Part shown: positions 60,617 to 64,000 of the stretch, one piece after another
Layout: each line of letters starts with the position of its first letter
Numbering within the stretch: the stretch's first letter is position 1
Assembly: GCF_000332135.1 (NCBI RefSeq)
Contig: NZ_KB235896.1
Span: 3,605,727-3,669,726, forward strand
DNA from: Anabaena sp. PCC 7108
GTDB lineage: Bacteria > Cyanobacteriota > Cyanobacteriia > Cyanobacteriales > Nostocaceae
Reading direction: 5' to 3'
DNA: 64,000 nt
The notes under the pieces: generated by a model
Told to the model about the DNA's origin: nothing
The model's database searches: none
The model's input: the letters and a program-made list of their open reading frames with translations, nothing else
Made by a program: the position numbers and the translations under genes

Positions 60617-60792
60617 TACCGCTTTCTCGGAAGTCAAAAATCACAAGTCAATCAAATTGAGTCAACATTGAAATTCGTGTTAATTTATACGATTTTAAAT
60701 TCCGACAGTGGTTATACTCATTGCTTAGGTTCTACCTGGGAATTGATGAAGTGGCTTCGCCACTTCATTTTTATTGGCAAAATGTGAGATTT

Positions 60793-61926
60793 TCAATCAT
60801 TAACTAGCTCATCACGCCATTTCTCCCGGTTTTCTCGTTTTTCTATATCTCGCACCTCAGCATCACGCGATAGCTCCCCTGAACGAGGGGATCGCTCTGA
60901 ATTCCCAATTGCCCAAGTCTCCCATTGTAAGCTTTTTTGTCTTTCTAGGTGGTTGATAAAATGTATAATCGACTGGTCAGCCTGGATGGGTGTTTTTAAA
61001 TTAAACTGAATTGTCTGGAAAATTTTGCTGTCATTCTTAATGAAGTAGTTAATTAAAATTTCAGTTAGCCAGAGCAGAAATCGATTATACATTTTTCCAA
61101 AAATACTTGTGCGTTTCTTAGTAATAAAAACTGCCTGACCCTCTGTTTTTGCATTTTCTATGAGACGTAAAGTAAACATAATATAGAAATGCAGGAAGTC
61201 TGGACCAATCGTCATCATTCCAGTCGTACCATACCAATAACAAAGACTGTAAGTAATAGAATTTTTATAGAAAGGACGAATCAGTTTAATCAAAAAAGCA
61301 TCTTCGCTATCCGGTGTATTTTTACTGAAAGTAATGGCATTCTCATTTAGTTCTTGTTTCTCAAAAATAAATTCTGATAGCAGCTTGTGGACTGTATTAA
61401 AATGCTGAGTATCAATGGCATTAATCATCACGACATTAGGGTGGCAGTTCGTAATAAAACGCGCTCCAAAACTACTATCACACTCCTCCATTTCTAACTC
61501 TGGAATAAAGGGTAAAGGTTGTTGTGGTGTTTCTCCAGTCCAAACCCAAATCATGCCATATTTTTCGGCGGTAGGCCAAGTTTTGGCTTTGACATTAATC
61601 GGCTCATCTAAACAGGGAACATCGACACAGAATCCTTCTGCATCGTATTGCCAATGATGAAAAAAACATCGCAATTCATTACCCTCAACTTTACCTTCGG
61701 CAAGATGAGCGCCCATGTGTGGGCAGTAAGCATCAAAAATAACTGCTCGTTTATCTTGACCACGATAAATTACTAATTCTTTCCCTAAAACTGTTACAGG
61801 TTTTACTTCATAAACCCTTAATTTTCGGGAGGGTATTACCCAATACCACCCCTCAATAAAACGTTCTGGGTTATTGAAATTTTTCAGTTTCCGGGGGTAA
61901 CTAACATTCTCAGCGTTGACGTTCAT
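60793..61926 (-). CDS. Rieske 2Fe-2S oxygenase-type protein
   Basis: 377 aa. The N-terminal Rieske domain has CPHMGAH and CFFHHWQYD, the C-x-H-x16-C-x2-H cluster site (about residues 67-90). The catalytic part has the mononuclear iron motif NAIDTQHFNTVHKLL. It belongs to the aromatic-ring-hydroxylating/Rieske monooxygenase group, with no reductase or ferredoxin gene next to it. Near the C-terminus a 29-nt repeat (60867-60895) has added NSERSPRSGELSRDAEVRD-type residues, so the tail is repeat-derived. The substrate is unknown. Confidence 0.88.
   Translation of the reverse strand: MNVNAENVSYPRKLKNFNNPERFIEGWYWVIPSRKLRVYEVKPVTVLGKELVIYRGQDKRAVIFDAYCPHMGAHLAEGKVEGNELRCFFHHWQYDAEGFCVDVPCLDEPINVKAKTWPTAEKYGMIWVWTGETPQQPLPFIPELEMEECDSSFGARFITNCHPNVVMINAIDTQHFNTVHKLLSEFIFEKQELNENAITFSKNTPDSEDAFLIKLIRPFYKNSITYSLCYWYGTTGMMTIGPDFLHFYIMFTLRLIENAKTEGQAVFITKKRTSIFGKMYNRFLLWLTEILINYFIKNDSKIFQTIQFNLKTPIQADQSIIHFINHLERQKSLQWETWAIGNSERSPRSGELSRDAEVRDIEKRENREKWRDELVND
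60867..60895. repeat. 29-nt small dispersed repeat in Rieske gene
   Basis: GCGATAGCTCCCCTGA followed by ACGAGGGGATCGC. Reverse complemented, it shares length and both ends with the repeat at 52184-52212. It carries an internal CCCCT/AGGGG hairpin and lies in frame near the 3' end of the gene. Confidence 0.55.
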
Positions 61927-62121
61927 TTTTATGGTTTCACTTGCCGTGAAGCGGTTAATCTAGAACTATCATGGCAAGCTAATAAAAACAGTTATTTTCA
62001 GTACTAAGCTAAAACGTAAGCAGTCAGATGCGTGAGGACAAAAGTTATAAGAACAAGGTCAATTGAGGATATGGGAATCATAAATAAGTAGTCGTGCAAA
62101 ATAAATTGTACATTTAGGAGA

Positions 62122-62184
62122 GGGAACAGGGAACAGGGAACAGGGAACAGGGGGCAGGGGGCAGGGGGCAGGGGGCAGGGAACA
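62122..62184. repeat. heptanucleotide repeat, 9 units (GGGAACA and GGGGGCA)
   Basis: Four GGGAACA, four GGGGGCA and one GGGAACA unit, all in register. It overlaps the start of the 163-bp element copy B. The block structure suggests one unit mutated and then expanded. Confidence 0.85.
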
Positions 62185-62338
62185 AATAAAAAACTAAAGT
62201 TTAAGAGTTTAAAGCTCAGTCAAAAAAAAGGATGTTTTTACAAGGAGAGTGACACGAAAAAAACAGTGTCATTATTTCAATCTCATGTTTTTAAACATGA
62301 GTTTTTTCTGTTAAGAGTTGCTTCCTGTTCCCTCTGAA
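62176..62338 (-). repeat. 163-bp element, copy B (inverted)
   Basis: The reverse complement of 59199-59361. Together the two copies bracket the MalK-like and Rieske genes as an inverted pair about 2.8 kb apart. Heptamer repeats abut both copies. Confidence 0.85.
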
Positions 62339-62353
62339 CTAAAAAGTCTTCTC

Positions 62354-62381
62354 TGTTGCCTGTTGCCTGTTGCCTGTTCCC
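62354..62381. repeat. heptanucleotide repeat (TGTTGCC)3
   Basis: Three TGTTGCC units and one TGTTCCC unit lie 15 bp beyond copy B of the 163-bp element. Confidence 0.75.
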
Positions 62382-62509
62382 TTGTCATAACGATAATTTT
62401 TAACGCCCACCTACTTACAACAAAGGATAAATTGCATCTTCATAAACAAACGCTATAATCCCTGGTTATTTGCGCTAAAAAGCAAAGGAACAGGAGAAAA
62501 AGTTTTTCT

Positions 62510-62626
62510 GGCGTTGCATAATTGCGAGATGATTTGAGAATCCGCATCAATATATAATAATCACCGCGTCTGGAGCGTCTCCGTGTCCCCTGGTCAGCCT
62601 CAATCATCCCCTTATTCAGCAACGCC
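62510..62626. mobile_element. MITE of the GGCGTTGC family, copy 3
   Basis: 117 bp, ends GGCGTTGCATAATTG and CTTATTCAGCAACGCC, flanked on both sides by GTTTTTCT, an 8-bp target duplication. Oriented opposite to the copy at 55281-55393 and very similar to it. It carries no gene and must be mobilised in trans. Confidence 0.88.
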
Positions 62627-62764
62627 GTTTTTCTCTCTGTTCCTCCATTAACATGACTTTTAGGTTACAAGTGCGGATTTACCATAATTTCCAATCTATA
62701 ATTTGCTCCGTCTGAGATTCCAGTATGTTAAGTTAAAACGGAGCAATATTCACCGTTATGATTA

Positions 62765-63088
62765 TCAAGGAATATACTGAGCTAGAGTTTTAGCTAAACT
62801 AGTTTTTGGTACAGCACCCACAACAGTATCAACTTGCCGACCTCCTTTAAATACCATCAACGTGGGAATGCTACGAATACCGTAATGGCTGGCAACGGTG
62901 GGATTCTGATCTGTATTCAGTTTTACCACTTTCACCTGTCCTTCATATTCAGCAGCGACTTCATCTACAACAGGAGACAGCATTCGACAAGGGCCACACC
63001 AAGGGGCCCAAAAATCCACTAAAACTGGAGTCTCACTTTCCAAAACTTCTTGCTTAAATGTGGCTTCTGTGACATTGGTGACAGACAT
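62765..63088 (-). CDS. trxA: thioredoxin
   Basis: 107 aa, a standard m-type thioredoxin: [20 protein letters not shown] with the redox CGPC pair, cis-Pro loop [10 protein letters not shown] and [12 protein letters not shown] end. It reduces target disulphides with electrons from ferredoxin- or NADPH-thioredoxin reductase. A single gene with its own upstream region. Confidence 0.97.
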   Translation of the reverse strand: MSVTNVTEATFKQEVLESETPVLVDFWAPWCGPCRMLSPVVDEVAAEYEGQVKVVKLNTDQNPTVASHYGIRSIPTLMVFKGGRQVDTVVGAVPKTSLAKTLAQYIP

Positions 63089-63395
63089 ATTTGTCCTCGT
63101 GATTTAATTCACTAATTCGATATTATCGAATAAACCTGAAAGCGGGACATTTTCCTATGGTTAAGGGAGTTAATCTCGATGGCTTAATTTGAGAGCAAAT
63201 TTCAGATTAATGCCTGTAGGGCAAGTTGGCCAGACTCTACAGCCTAAATATCTGAGTTATTTAGCGATTTTACTCCAGAAACTGTTTTTTTTGGGAATAG
63301 AATTACTTAAATCATTATTACAATCCATCTGTATCCAGAGGAGGTGTTATTACCTAACAGTTAAAATAGAAACAGAAAAATTATGAAAGGAATTT

Positions 63396-64000
63396 ATGAT
63401 GAGCGATCGCGACTATACCTTAATCCTTGACAAAAGTGGTAGTATGTCAACCCCTGACCAAGCAGGTGGTAGAAGTAGATGGGAAATAGCTCAAGAGTCT
63501 ACCTTGGCTTTAGCTCGCAAATGCGAACAGTTTGACCCTGATGGACTGACAGTTTACGTCTTTTCCGGCAGATTTAAACGTTATGAAAATGTGACATCAT
63601 CTAAAGTCGCACAGATATTTCAGGAAAATGACCCCGCTGGAACAACCAACTTAGCTAGTGTACTTCAAGACACTCTGAATAATTATTTTCAACGCAAAGC
63701 TTCTGGTCAAACAAAAGCCAATGGAGAAACAATTTTAGTTATTACTGATGGTGAACCAGATGACCGCAAAGCAGTATTTGAAGTCATCATTAACGCTACG
63801 CGGCAAATGGAACGAGATGAAGAATTAGCAATTTCTATGATTCAAGTCGGTTCAGATCCTCAAGCTACAAAGTTTCTCAAAGCTTTAGATGATCAGCTGC
63901 AAGGTGTTGGCGCTAAATTTGATATTTGCGACACCGTAACTTTAGATGATTTAGAAGACATGAGCCTTGCAGATGTGTTGATGAATGCCATCAATGATTA
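63396..64000 (+). CDS. von Willebrand factor A domain protein (3' end at window edge)
   Basis: 201 codons are visible from the ATG at 63396 (AAAGGA site; a second ATG follows), and the window ends in an incomplete codon TA, so the stop may be the next base. The MIDAS motif is TLILDKSGSMSTP (DxSxS), then DPAGTTNLASVL with the metal Thr and VITDGEPDDRKA with Asp. This is a VWA protein of the tellurium-resistance (TerY)-like kind, common in cyanobacteria. It begins with a HIP1 site within the first codons (GCGATCGC at 63403). Confidence 0.85.
   Translation, partial: MMSDRDYTLILDKSGSMSTPDQAGGRSRWEIAQESTLALARKCEQFDPDGLTVYVFSGRFKRYENVTSSKVAQIFQENDPAGTTNLASVLQDTLNNYFQRKASGQTKANGETILVITDGEPDDRKAVFEVIINATRQMERDEELAISMIQVGSDPQATKFLKALDDQLQGVGAKFDICDTVTLDDLEDMSLADVLMNAIND

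Noticed and set aside
1-64000. tRNA or rRNA genes
   Set aside because: No cloverleaf-like or rRNA-like sequence was recognised by eye on either strand; a covariance-model scan would be needed to exclude one.

Overview
The window looks like chromosome from a filamentous, heterocyst-type cyanobacterium (order Nostocales). It is AT-rich and carries GCGATCGC (HIP1) sites and heptanucleotide tandem repeats (STRRs). It encodes the C-terminal half of a split-intein DnaE, cytochrome b6f subunit PetM, Ycf39, PipX and SepF. A DevBCA-type exporter lies beside a heterocyst-glycolipid/PUFA-type polyketide synthase. Species cannot be fixed from the sequence alone.

Left part (0-16 kb): a receiver-domain regulator cut by the window edge; two adjacent secreted repeat proteins; a REP-associated transposase (RAYT) with three matching 33-nt REP palindromes; a small secreted protein in an apparent operon with a CHASE2 histidine kinase; housekeeping genes (nadK, ycf39, petM, pdxA, an RNase D-like exonuclease, trpB); a HigBA-like toxin-antitoxin pair with a broken tandem copy of the toxin; an OmpR-type regulator, a rhodanese, a CAP-domain protein and an Rpn-type nuclease.

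16-20.1 kb is a complete diversity-generating retroelement (DGR): a Ser/Thr kinase-FGE fusion whose last codons form the variable repeat, an Avd-like protein, a reverse transcriptase and a template repeat. All 20 VR/TR differences lie at template adenines. A nested stem-loop follows the template repeat. Next come dnaE-C with its split intein and an IS605-type TnpB unit with a small RHH protein.

23-26 kb holds small accessory genes (NADAR protein, nagB-like deaminase, hypotheticals) and repeats. 26-47 kb is the main biosynthetic locus. devBCA genes on the minus strand face a plus-strand operon: KS-AT-ACP-ACP-KR-DH megasynthase, KS-like/AT protein, PfaD-type enoyl reductase, HHxxxDG acyltransferase and free ACP. 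After a terminator comes a TubC-type docking domain fused to a large region I do not recognise. The inference is that a lipid-like acyl chain is built, transferred and exported. No PfaC-like KS-CLF-DH protein is present, so the set is either incomplete or a variant.

47-64 kb: pipX-pipY-sepF-proC; a UPF0175 antitoxin with its toxin partner replaced by a chimeric HEPN-like/HsdR_N-like protein; a Ski2-type helicase; a four-gene sugar ABC importer; a Rieske oxygenase; trxA; and a VWA protein cut by the right edge. This part is rich in small mobile repeats: a MITE with 8-bp target duplications, and a 163-bp element present twice in inverted orientation around the importer ATPase and Rieske genes.
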